DNA of 64,000 nucleotides from Maccoyibacter sp900556645 (lineage in GTDB: Bacteria > Bacillota > Clostridia > Lachnospirales > Lachnospiraceae), in contig CATWDJ010000002.1 of assembly GCA_958349535.1 (NCBI GenBank), forward strand, positions 124,001 through 188,000. Direction: 5' to 3'. Shown in pieces: positions 53,074-60,897 of this stretch; positions within the stretch are counted from its first letter, which is position 1, and the number at the start of each line of letters is the position of its first letter. A model generated the notes under the pieces. It did no database searches. It was not told where the DNA came from and saw nothing but the letters and a program-made list of their open reading frames with translations. The translations under genes and the position numbers were made by a program.

Positions 53074-54291
53074 GTGAAGAGCTTATATTATGATGTGGTA
53101 ATTGCAGGCTGCGGTGTGGCAGGTCTGTATACCGCATTGCATTTATCAAAGGATAAGAAAATATTGATGTTGTCAAAAGGGGATCTGGCAAGCTGTGACT
53201 CTATGCTGGCACAGGGTGGTATCTGTGTACTGCATGATGAAGACGATTATGATGCTTTTTTTGAGGACACCATGCGGGCAGGTCATTATGAAAACCGGGA
53301 GGAAAGCGTAGATATTATGATACGTTCCAGCCGGGAAGTCATTAACCATCTGCTGAAATTGGGAGTACGGTTTGAAAAGAATTCCGATGGAAGTCTGGCG
53401 TATACCAAGGAGGGAGCCCATTCCATTCCAAGAATATGCTATCATAAAGACATTACGGGCAAAGAGATTACCACCACACTGTTATCATGGGTACAAAAAC
53501 AAGAGAATGTCACCATGTGGGAATATACGGAGATGACGGATATTCTGGTGGAAGAAAATAAGTGTGTGGGTGTTGTGGCAAAGAATCCCCGGGGAGAGAG
53601 TATACGGATTTTTGCCGAAGATACGGTAATGGCAACAGGAGGAATCGGCGGTTTACATGACTATTCCACCAATTACCCGATTCTGACAGGGGATGCATGC
53701 AGAATAGCAAGAAAGCATAAAATTGCATTGGAGCATATGGATTATGTGCAGATTCACCCTACCTGCCTTTATCGGGAGGAAAAAGGACGTAATTTTCTGA
53801 TATCTGAGTCGGCAAGAGGAGAGGGAGCCATTATCCTGAATCATAAGGGAGAACGTTTCGTAGATGAGCTTCAGCCCCGGGATGTGGTAACGGAAGCCAT
53901 TCGCAGGGAAATGAAAAAAGAACAGGCAGAATATGAGTATCTTTCCTTTGAAAAGGTGGACAGGGAAGTAATCCTGAGACATTTTCCACATATTTATGAA
54001 AAATGTTTGGAGGAGGGCTATGACATCCTCAAAGAGCCTGTTCCCATCGTTCCGGCACAGCACTATTTTATGGGAGGCGTACACGTAGACAGCAATTCCC
54101 AGACCACTATGGAGCATTTATATGCGGTGGGAGAAACCAGCTGTAACGGTGTTCATGGAAAGAACCGGCTGGCCAGCAACAGTCTTTTGGAAAGTCTGGT
54201 GTTTGCAAAACGGGCGGCTTATCATATAGAAGCAAAGGAGAAAGGAGAAGAAAAAGATGAATCCAATTACTATGCAGCTTGCTGCGGATAA
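53074..54291 (+). CDS. nadB: L-aspartate oxidase, short form
   Basis: FAD enzyme oxidising aspartate to iminoaspartate for NadA; 405 residues, starting with GTG. FAD-binding VIAGCGVAGLYTALHL is near residue 10, SARGEGAI near 250 and GVHGKNRLASNSLLE near 365. E. coli NadB is about 540 residues; the C-terminal helical domain is missing here. Such short forms are common in Clostridia and use fumarate rather than oxygen as acceptor, as would suit an anaerobe. It overlaps nadC by 35 bases. Confidence 0.93.
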   Translation: MKSLYYDVVIAGCGVAGLYTALHLSKDKKILMLSKGDLASCDSMLAQGGICVLHDEDDYDAFFEDTMRAGHYENREESVDIMIRSSREVINHLLKLGVRFEKNSDGSLAYTKEGAHSIPRICYHKDITGKEITTTLLSWVQKQENVTMWEYTEMTDILVEENKCVGVVAKNPRGESIRIFAEDTVMATGGIGGLHDYSTNYPILTGDACRIARKHKIALEHMDYVQIHPTCLYREEKGRNFLISESARGEGAIILNHKGERFVDELQPRDVVTEAIRREMKKEQAEYEYLSFEKVDREVILRHFPHIYEKCLEEGYDILKEPVPIVPAQHYFMGGVHVDSNSQTTMEHLYAVGETSCNGVHGKNRLASNSLLESLVFAKRAAYHIEAKEKGEEKDESNYYAACCG

Positions 54292-55129
54292 ATATATCAG
54301 AATGGCATTGGAGGAGGACATTAACAGCGAAGATGTGTCCACCAACGCAGTAATGCCGGACTACAAAAAGGGCGAGGTACAGTTAATCTGTAAAGAGGAC
54401 GGAATTGTTGCGGGACTTTCCGTGTTTGAGCGGGTGTTTACTCTTCTGGACCCAGATACGAAGGTCACCGTGGAAAAAATAGATGGAAGAGAGATTCAAG
54501 ACGGGGATGAAGTCCACAAGGGACAGCTTTTGGCAGTTATCACAGGAGATGTGAGAGTGTTGCTTTCCGGTGAGCGGACAGCCCTGAACTATTTACAGAG
54601 AATGAGTGGGATTGCCACTTATACCCATCGGGTTACACAGCTTTTAGAGGGAACAAAGACCAAGCTGTTAGATACCAGAAAGACCACGCCGGGTATGCGG
54701 ATTTTTGAAAAATACGCAGTAAAAGCCGGGGGAGGATATAATCACAGATATAATCTTTCTGACGGCGTGTTGCTAAAGGACAATCATATTGAGGCAGCCG
54801 GAGGGGTGAAGGAAGCCATACTGGCAGCCAAAGAGTATGCACCGTTTGTCCGAAAAATCGAAGTGGAAACAGAGAATCTGGATATGGTAAGAGAGGCAGT
54901 AGAAGCCGGAGCAGATATTATTATGCTGGATAACATGACCACAGAGCAGATGGCAGAGGCAATTCGGATTATTGACGGAAGAGCCGAGACAGAGTGTTCT
55001 GGAAATATTACCAAAGAAAATATCGCAGCCATTACAGATTTGGGTGTGGACTATGTCTCCAGCGGAGCATTGACCCATTCAGCTCCGATTTTAGATTTGA
55101 GCCTGAAACATTTACGAGTACTGGAATAA
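54257..55129 (+). CDS. nadC: nicotinate-nucleotide pyrophosphorylase
   Basis: Quinolinate phosphoribosyltransferase, making nicotinate mononucleotide; 290 residues. LLDTRKTTPGMRIFEKYAVKAGGG (given in part as DTRKTTPGMR) is near 135, LKDNHI near 172 and VSSGALTHS near the end. AAAGGAG precedes the ATG inside nadB. It completes de novo NAD precursor synthesis within one operon. Confidence 0.96.
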   Translation: MNPITMQLAADKYIRMALEEDINSEDVSTNAVMPDYKKGEVQLICKEDGIVAGLSVFERVFTLLDPDTKVTVEKIDGREIQDGDEVHKGQLLAVITGDVRVLLSGERTALNYLQRMSGIATYTHRVTQLLEGTKTKLLDTRKTTPGMRIFEKYAVKAGGGYNHRYNLSDGVLLKDNHIEAAGGVKEAILAAKEYAPFVRKIEVETENLDMVREAVEAGADIIMLDNMTTEQMAEAIRIIDGRAETECSGNITKENIAAITDLGVDYVSSGALTHSAPILDLSLKHLRVLE

Positions 55130-55145
55130 GAAAAGAGTTGATGAG

Positions 55146-55703
55146 ATGGTAAAAGAAATGAACGGTACAGAAAGAAGGAAACAATTACTGGTAAGGATGC
55201 GGGAATCCAAAGCTCCGCTGTCCGGCAGCACACTGGGCAAAGAAACCGGTGTCAGCCGTCAGGTCATTGTGCAGGATATTGCATTGCTTCGAACCGCAGG
55301 ACATACCATTGTCTCTACCCCCAGCGGTTACTATCTGGAGGGGACAGAGCAGGCGGAGCGGATATTTAAGGTGTATCATACCAATGATCAGGTGGAAGAG
55401 GAATTGCAGACCATTATAGATTTAGGCGGAACCGTAGTGGATGTCATGGTCAATCACCGTGCCTACGGAAAAATTACGGCAGCCTTGGGGATTCGCAATC
55501 GCCGAGATATCAAGGAATTTTTGGAAGATATCAAAAACGGAAAATCCACGCCACTTCTCAATGTAACCTCCGGTTATCATTTTCACCGGATAAGTGCTGA
55601 CAAGGAAGAAACCTTGGATGAAATCGAGCAGGCACTTCGGGAGAAGGGATTTCTAGCAGATTTGATGCCTTATGAAGCGGTAGAGCAGGAAGAATCCTGT
55701 TAG
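55146..55703 (+). CDS. niaR: NiaR transcriptional repressor of NAD genes
   Basis: A 185-residue repressor that binds nicotinate. Residues 8-65 are a winged-helix HTH_11 domain (KETGVSRQVIVQDIALLR). The rest is a 3H domain with its conserved histidines in VNHRAYG and GYHFHR, which bind metal and nicotinate in the family. It is last in nadABC-niaR, and a matching palindrome covers the operon promoter. Older names are YrxA/NadR-like; it is unrelated to E. coli NadR. Confidence 0.92.
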   Translation: MVKEMNGTERRKQLLVRMRESKAPLSGSTLGKETGVSRQVIVQDIALLRTAGHTIVSTPSGYYLEGTEQAERIFKVYHTNDQVEEELQTIIDLGGTVVDVMVNHRAYGKITAALGIRNRRDIKEFLEDIKNGKSTPLLNVTSGYHFHRISADKEETLDEIEQALREKGFLADLMPYEAVEQEESC

Positions 55704-55721
55704 GAATAGCAGAGAGAAAAG

Positions 55722-55748
55722 GAACGGCAGAAAATGCCGTTCTTTTTT
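55722..55748 (+). terminator. nad operon terminator
   Basis: GAACGGCA at 55722-55729 pairs with TGCCGTTC at 55735-55742 across a five-base loop, then TTTTTT. Confidence 0.92.
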
Positions 55749-55790
55749 ATGCCTTTTGTGAAAAAAGAAAGGTATCGTCTTTGGAAAAGC

Positions 55791-55849
55791 TTGACAAGCT
55801 AGTAAATACTAGCTAAAATACAAAAAGAAGAGGCTAGTAGACACTAGCC
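55791..55849 (+). promoter_or_regulatory. radical SAM-tetR promoter with two TetR operators
   Basis: TTGACA (55791-55796) and TAAAAT (55814-55819) have a 17-base spacer. That spacer is almost wholly the palindrome GCTAGTAAATACTAGC (55798-55813). A second, GGCTAGTAGACACTAGCC (55832-55849), lies 35 bases on by centre, just after the start point. Both share GCTAGT/ACTAGC arms. The TetR protein two genes' length downstream is the obvious binder. Confidence 0.82.
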
Positions 55850-55872
55850 AACCAAAGAAGGAGGGACAGAAT

Positions 55873-56970
55873 ATGGAAGGATTTCAACTGGAAAAATATT
55901 TGAGCAACGGAGTGGAGAATATTGTAAAGGGCATTGTAAAGGCAGCCGTAAAGAATCCCAGAGCCAGTCTGTTTATGATGCAATATGCAAAAGAAAGTAA
56001 AAAAGCCAGAAAGAAAAGAATAGAGGCAGAGGAGAGAGGGGAACATATACCGCCGTTTTTGATAGCAAGTATTACGAATCAATGTAACCTCCATTGTAAG
56101 GGCTGTTATGCAAGGGCAAACCACAGTTGTTTTGATTCCGGGAACCAACAGCATCCGGGAATATTACAGGCAGAGGAGTGGAACCGTATTTTTGAGGAAG
56201 CAGCAGAGTTGGGAATAGGATTTATTCTTCTTGCCGGAGGTGAGCCTTTTTTAAGGAAGGATGTATTAGAGGCAGCGGGAACCCAGAAGAAAATACTGTT
56301 TCCGGTGTTTACCAACGGGACAATGCGGAATGAAGATTATTTGAAACTGTTTTCTGAAAACAGAAATCTGCTGCCTGTTCTGAGTATCGAGGGAAATCAA
56401 AAAACCACTGATGACAGAAGAGGTACCGGTGTGTATGAACAGTTACAGGAGACCATGAACCGTTTACAGGAGCGGGGGATTATGTTCGGGGCCTCGGTAA
56501 CAGTACAAAAAGATAACATGGAAGAGGTATTGTCCAAAGAGTTTACCGGCAGATTGCAGCAGTACGGGTGTAAAGCGGTGGTCTATGTGGAATATGTACC
56601 CATGGATGACAGCACAAAGCATCTGGCATTTGATGAGGAAAGCCGTAATAGAATGACAGAGGCTTTGAACGAAAAGAGATTACAGGAAGAAGAGATGTTG
56701 TTTATTTCTTTCCCGGGAGATGAGAAGACCTCCGGCGGCTGTCTGGCAGCAGGAAGAGGGTTCTTTCACATCAATGCCTTCGGAGGTGCGGAGCCCTGTC
56801 CTTTTTCTCCGTATTCGGACACCAGCCTAAGAGAGGTATCCTTAAAAGAAGCTTTACAGTCTCCGCTGTTTTTGAAATTACAGAAAAACGGAAATCTTTT
56901 AGAGGAGCATATAGGCGGCTGTGTTTTATTTGAACAAAAAGAAGAAGTAGAGAGACTTTTGAGAGGATAG
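55873..56970 (+). CDS. radical SAM protein, likely SPASM-like
   Basis: A 365-residue radical SAM enzyme. An N-terminal helical extension (1-55) with a KKARKK stretch precedes ITNQCNLHCKGC, the CxxxCxxC cluster motif near residue 72. LLAGGEPFLRKDV follows near 115. The C-terminal part has GGCLAAGRGFFHINAFGG and a PCPFSP element, as in cofactor-style SPASM or molybdenum-cofactor-like relatives. Substrate unknown. It is controlled by a double TetR operator and followed five bases later by tetR, so it responds to an unknown inducer. Confidence 0.8.
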   Translation: MEGFQLEKYLSNGVENIVKGIVKAAVKNPRASLFMMQYAKESKKARKKRIEAEERGEHIPPFLIASITNQCNLHCKGCYARANHSCFDSGNQQHPGILQAEEWNRIFEEAAELGIGFILLAGGEPFLRKDVLEAAGTQKKILFPVFTNGTMRNEDYLKLFSENRNLLPVLSIEGNQKTTDDRRGTGVYEQLQETMNRLQERGIMFGASVTVQKDNMEEVLSKEFTGRLQQYGCKAVVYVEYVPMDDSTKHLAFDEESRNRMTEALNEKRLQEEEMLFISFPGDEKTSGGCLAAGRGFFHINAFGGAEPCPFSPYSDTSLREVSLKEALQSPLFLKLQKNGNLLEEHIGGCVLFEQKEEVERLLRG

Positions 56971-56974
56971 AGAG

Positions 56975-57592
56975 ATGACCACAAAGGAACGGATTATTGA
57001 AGAGGCCCTGACCCTTTTTTCCATCAAGGGGTATAAGGGAACCAGTGTCAAGAACATAGCGGATGCGGTGGGAATTAAAGATAGCTCCTTATACAAGCAC
57101 TTTCACAGTAAGAGAGAAATTTTTGATACCATTGTTTTGGAGATGCGAAAGCGAATGGAACATCTCTCGGAAAGGGTAGGATTGCCGGAGGAGAGTGATT
57201 TTTCCAAGGCGGCAGAGGCATATGGGGATTTGACTTTGAAAGGATTGCAGGAACTTTCCAAAAACATTTTCTCCTTTTATCTCACAGATGATTTTGTGTC
57301 CCGTTTCTGGCGGGTGGCAAATATGGAACAGTATCAAAATCCGGAGCTGTATCAGATATTCCGCCAAATCTTTATGGAAGAAAGTATAGAGTATCAGACG
57401 GAGTTGTTTCGGATGATGATAGAAAAGCAGATATTTATAGAGGGGAATCCGAGAGTCATGGCAATGAACTTCTATGCACCAATCTTTTTCCTGTTGAGCA
57501 AATACAGCGGCGGAGAGGAATTGGAGGAAGAGGCACAGCAGCAGTTACAGGAGCAGATTGCGGAGTTTTATCGTGTTTATCGGAAAGTGTAA
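56975..57592 (+). CDS. TetR-family regulator
   Basis: A 205-residue repressor. The N-terminal HTH (ALTLFSIKGYKGTSVKNIA near residue 12 and KDSSLYKHFHSKREIFD near 34) is typical TetR/AcrR. The ligand-binding C-terminal domain is unassigned. It ends the two-gene unit whose promoter carries paired palindromes, so autoregulation is likely. AGAGAG precedes the ATG. Confidence 0.88.
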   Translation: MTTKERIIEEALTLFSIKGYKGTSVKNIADAVGIKDSSLYKHFHSKREIFDTIVLEMRKRMEHLSERVGLPEESDFSKAAEAYGDLTLKGLQELSKNIFSFYLTDDFVSRFWRVANMEQYQNPELYQIFRQIFMEESIEYQTELFRMMIEKQIFIEGNPRVMAMNFYAPIFFLLSKYSGGEELEEEAQQQLQEQIAEFYRVYRKV

Positions 57593-57643
57593 CAAAGATT
57601 AACGACAATAAGTAAATTAAAACAAAAATATTGTAAAATATAA

Positions 57644-57672
57644 TTGACAAAAAGTAATCCGAGTGATATTCT
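57644..57672 (+). promoter_or_regulatory. promoter of the membrane protein-XRE pair
   Basis: TTGACA at 57644-57649 and TATTCT at 57667-57672, 17 bases apart. AAAGGAG lies before the ATG. Confidence 0.65.
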
Positions 57673-57713
57673 ATACTCAGAAAACCTAAGACAACAGAAA
57701 AGGAGATGAACGT

Positions 57714-58256
57714 ATGAGTATAGCATATGTATGTGGATTTGTAGTTGGAATTTTATGTGTGGCAGCAGTATTTGCCCTGATTGGATTTCTGTGGAAGAAA
57801 AAACATGGAGCTGCCTACGGCACTTATGATGAGCGTCAGATACTTGCCAGAGGAAATGCTTATAAAAAAGGATTCTTTTGCTTGATTATCTATGAAATGG
57901 TGATAGGCTGCATTGAGCTGGCAACGGGATGGAAATTGTTTGCAGACCAGATGACCGCTTCTTTTATCGGAATTATTTTGGCGGTAACGGTATTCGCCCT
58001 GCAGTGTATCATGAAGGATGCCTATTGTTCCCTCAGCGAAAAAGCCGGAAGTGTTGCACTTTTAATGTTTGGATTGGGAGTATGGAATCTGGTCATTGCT
58101 ATTATAAACTACAGCAATGGGAGAGCCTTTATTACAGATGGAAGATTGAATTTTCATTCCTTGAATATTCTGGTATTTGTTATGACAGTAATCGTCGGGA
58201 TTGCTAATTTAGTTAAGTTGCATCAGAATAAACAAGAGGCAGGGGAAGAAATATGA
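57714..58256 (+). CDS. four- to five-helix membrane protein paired with an XRE regulator
   Basis: A 180-residue integral membrane protein with hydrophobic segments near 5-28, 58-72, 82-100, 113-130 and 148-168. A charged cytoplasmic stretch, YGTYDERQILARGNAYKKG, lies after the first helix; a DERQ motif of this kind is common in small Clostridial membrane proteins next to XRE regulators. It overlaps the regulator by ATGA. Function unknown. Confidence 0.72.
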   Translation: MSIAYVCGFVVGILCVAAVFALIGFLWKKKHGAAYGTYDERQILARGNAYKKGFFCLIIYEMVIGCIELATGWKLFADQMTASFIGIILAVTVFALQCIMKDAYCSLSEKAGSVALLMFGLGVWNLVIAIINYSNGRAFITDGRLNFHSLNILVFVMTVIVGIANLVKLHQNKQEAGEEI

Positions 58257-58450
58257 AGAATTTGAAGCTAAAGTCGGCAAGGGCGGCAAAGGATTTTTCT
58301 CAGCAGCAGTTGGCGGAAATTGTAGGGGTCTCCAGACAGACCATCAATGCCATTGAAAAGGGCGACTACAATCCCACCATTAAGCTGTGCATAGCAATCT
58401 GTAAAGCATTAGACAAAACATTGGATGAATTGTTTTGGGAATCGTATTAA
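58253..58450 (+). CDS. short XRE-family HTH regulator
   Basis: A 65-residue protein that is only the Cro/CI-type helix-turn-helix (FSQQQLAEIVGVSRQTINAIE, shown here as QLAEIVGVSRQTINAIE). It fits the COG1476 small regulators that control an adjacent membrane protein gene. The stop codon shares TTAA with the convergent ABC permease stop. Confidence 0.88.
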   Translation: MKNLKLKSARAAKDFSQQQLAEIVGVSRQTINAIEKGDYNPTIKLCIAICKALDKTLDELFWESY

Positions 58451-59235
58451 GCGGCAAGGTCTTTTTTGGTGTATTTTCCAAAGCCCAGTATCACAAATAC
58501 AATAGATACAACTACACCCAGTCCCACCAGCGGAAGCTCCAAGGAAGCGTTGGATATAATGTCTGTGGCTTCTCCGTAGGCAAATGGTGTAATGTATTTC
58601 AAAAATTCAGCCTGTTCACTGAGGTTGCAGATGATATTGGCAAAATAGAGGATGGCAGCTAAGCCAAGTCCGATGCCGATACCATTCTGCCGGAGAAAGG
58701 CGGAGATGCCAAAGCAGATGCAGGCAATCTCAAATTGCAGAATCAGATAGGCAAGGTGCAGCAGGAAAAATTCTTTTACAGCAATATCTTCATGGATTAT
58801 CTGAAAAGATAAGATACTGATTCCTACGATAATCACATTCATAGCCAAAATCTGCAGGAAAACGGAGCCTAATTTTTCTGCAAGAACGCGGCTGCGGCTG
58901 ATGGGATGAGAGAATAAGAATTCTGCGGTATGTTCTTTCTCTTCCTTGGATAAAATGCTGATTCCCAAATAAGCGGCAAAAAAACCGCCGCCAATGCCCA
59001 GCATATTCCCACATTCTACGCCATAAAAGCCCATGATTTCCCCAAAGTTTACCTGATCCATTCCAAAGGCGGCACTGAAGCTGCCCATATTTGAAAACAT
59101 ATCTGTAACAGAGTCCATTTCCTTACTCATTTCAGGAAACATTAGGACACAAATTACCAGCATAAAAGCAATAACGGCTGTCCAGATAAGAAATGCTTTC
59201 CAATTTTGACGAAGTTCTTTTTTTAAAATAATCAT
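58447..59235 (-). CDS. ABC-2 type transporter permease
   Basis: A 262-residue permease with about six membrane helices, starting MIILKKELRQNWKAFLIW. SKEEKEHTAEFLFSHPISR near 95 (shown here in part) is a typical ABC-2 exporter coupling motif. It overlaps the ATPase gene by four bases and is the last gene of tetR-ATPase-permease. Substrate unknown; peptide or drug export is common for the class. Confidence 0.88.
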   Translation of the reverse strand: MIILKKELRQNWKAFLIWTAVIAFMLVICVLMFPEMSKEMDSVTDMFSNMGSFSAAFGMDQVNFGEIMGFYGVECGNMLGIGGGFFAAYLGISILSKEEKEHTAEFLFSHPISRSRVLAEKLGSVFLQILAMNVIIVGISILSFQIIHEDIAVKEFFLLHLAYLILQFEIACICFGISAFLRQNGIGIGLGLAAILYFANIICNLSEQAEFLKYITPFAYGEATDIISNASLELPLVGLGVVVSIVFVILGFGKYTKKDLAA

Positions 59236-60107
59236 GACCGTTCCTCCTTATAGTAATGAAGAAAAACTTCCTCCAAATCCGGTTCCGTGATAAGGACATC
59301 CTGTAAAGGCAGAGGTGAAAGCTGTTCCAACAGAGGTTCGATATCCCCGGAGTATAAAAAGTTTATAGTATCTCCATCCTTTTGAACGGATGTTCCCTGA
59401 ATGGTATCCGGCAACGTTGTAATTCCGTGGAGAGATACCTTGCGGGTTCGGGTATTAGTGAGATTGCTGACACTGTCGCAGGCAATCAGTTTTCCTTCTT
59501 TGATAATAGCTGCATGACGGCAATTCTTTTGAATCTCTGACAGCACATGGGAAGAGAGGAATATGGTGGCACCCGCCTCGTTCCGTTCCTGTAAAAGCCG
59601 GAAAAATTCTTTTTGCATTAAGGGGTCCAGACCACTGGTAGGCTCGTCAAGAATATAGAGCTTCGGACGGTGCTGCAAGGCACAGACGATGGCTACCTTT
59701 TTGCGGTTTCCAAGGGAAAGTTCTTCAATTTTTTTGTGAACATCCAAATCCAGACGGTGGCAGAGCTCTTTTGACTCCTGACGGCAGTCCTTTTTGTGGA
59801 GCTTTGCAGAAAGGGTAAGGATGTCCTGCACCTGCATACCGTGATAGAACATAGCTTCGGAAGGCATGTAGCCGATATCTGAGAGAATGGAATCTCTGTG
59901 GGATTGGATATCCTGTTGAAAAATGGTGGCACTTCCGTCGGTGGGACGGATAAAGCCCAGCAGGGTTCTTATGGTGGTGCTTTTTCCGGCACCGTTAGGT
60001 CCGATAAAGCCGAAGAAATCCCCTTCCTCCACGGAGAGATTCAAGTTTGTAATGCCTCTGGCTTTGCCGTAGGTTTTGGTCAAGTTTTTTGCTTCAATAA
60101 TAGACAT
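59232..60107 (-). CDS. ABC exporter ATP-binding protein
   Basis: A 291-residue ABC ATPase. Walker A GPNGAGKST is near residues 37-45, the signature reads LSLGNRKKV (a usual variant in ABC-2 exporters), and Walker B is LYILDEPTSGLDP. A C-terminal domain of about 75 residues follows the core. It lies 13 bases after tetR in the same minus-strand unit and pairs with the permease. Confidence 0.93.
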   Translation of the reverse strand: MSIIEAKNLTKTYGKARGITNLNLSVEEGDFFGFIGPNGAGKSTTIRTLLGFIRPTDGSATIFQQDIQSHRDSILSDIGYMPSEAMFYHGMQVQDILTLSAKLHKKDCRQESKELCHRLDLDVHKKIEELSLGNRKKVAIVCALQHRPKLYILDEPTSGLDPLMQKEFFRLLQERNEAGATIFLSSHVLSEIQKNCRHAAIIKEGKLIACDSVSNLTNTRTRKVSLHGITTLPDTIQGTSVQKDGDTINFLYSGDIEPLLEQLSPLPLQDVLITEPDLEEVFLHYYKEERS

Positions 60108-60120
60108 AGCATACCTCCTG

Positions 60121-60738
60121 TCAAATATATTCCGGCTTGTAAAAATGTTGTCTTAGGACTTCTAAATACGCTAAATATTCATCATTCAAAACTTCCAGAT
60201 GGGAGAGCTGTTCCGGTGTACGGCTTCTCATATAACCGTCGGACATCCACAGAATGATGTCCAATACCTGTTTTGGAGAAACGCCCTCCTGAAATTTTTG
60301 GGTGTCAGCCCGTTGTAAAAATCGTTTGGAACTTTCCTCAATGATGGAAGAAAAATTAAGAGCTGCATTATTTTTTACCGATTCGGAATCTTCCAGATAG
60401 GCTTTTGTGAGAAAAACCATCAGATGAGGATGAACGGAAAGTACCTTCATTTTGCACATCTGGGCATCCACCAATATCTGAAAAAAGTCGTTCTCTTGAT
60501 AATCGTGAAAAGCAGACATTTCTTTTATGAGAAAATCCGATGAATACTGTAATAAAAATAGGTACAGGGTCTTCTTGTCGGAAAAATAATGGAACAGCAG
60601 TCCCTTTGAGATACCGGCAAGCCGTACAATCTCATCGGTGGATGCTTTTTTATAATCGTATTTGGAAAAAACAGTGAGAGCACTGTTGATAATCCGCTGT
60701 TGTTTTTCCTCCGGTAAATCAAAAAATTTCTGATTCAT
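60121..60738 (-). CDS. TetR-family regulator of the ABC exporter
   Basis: A 205-residue repressor. The HTH is near residues 12-55 (ALTVFSKYDYKKASTDEIV and SKGLLFHYFSDKKTLY). The C-terminal domain is of the TetR_C type and ligand unknown. It is the first gene of the exporter operon, with two palindromes upstream. AGGAGG lies before the ATG. Confidence 0.9.
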   Translation of the reverse strand: MNQKFFDLPEEKQQRIINSALTVFSKYDYKKASTDEIVRLAGISKGLLFHYFSDKKTLYLFLLQYSSDFLIKEMSAFHDYQENDFFQILVDAQMCKMKVLSVHPHLMVFLTKAYLEDSESVKNNAALNFSSIIEESSKRFLQRADTQKFQEGVSPKQVLDIILWMSDGYMRSRTPEQLSHLEVLNDEYLAYLEVLRQHFYKPEYI

Positions 60739-60764
60739 GGAAAGTTGCCTCCTTCTTTGATTTC

Positions 60765-60819
60765 ATTATAAATGATATTGACTGAATTAGTCAATACAAA
60801 ATTGACCGATTTGGTCAAT
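60765..60819 (-). promoter_or_regulatory. TetR-ABC exporter promoter with paired operators
   Basis: On the minus strand TTGACT (60794-60789) and TATAAT (60770-60765) are 18 bases apart. The palindrome ATTGACTGAATTAGTCAAT (60777-60795) covers the -35 and part of the spacer. A second copy, ATTGACCGATTTGGTCAAT (60801-60819), is 24 bases upstream by centre. Both have TTGAC/GTCAA-type arms. Confidence 0.8.
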
Positions 60820-60838
60820 GTGAGATTGGAAAAGTTAT

Positions 60839-60867
60839 TTTACAATTTCCCAGATAGCAGTTATAAT
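60839..60867 (+). promoter_or_regulatory. tgt promoter
   Basis: TTTACA at 60839-60844 and TATAAT at 60862-60867 with a 17-base spacer. It lies 20 bases beyond the TetR operators, so tgt is probably independent of that repressor. Confidence 0.72.
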
Positions 60868-60897
60868 AGTAGCCGGAAAGAAATAAGGAGAATAGGA

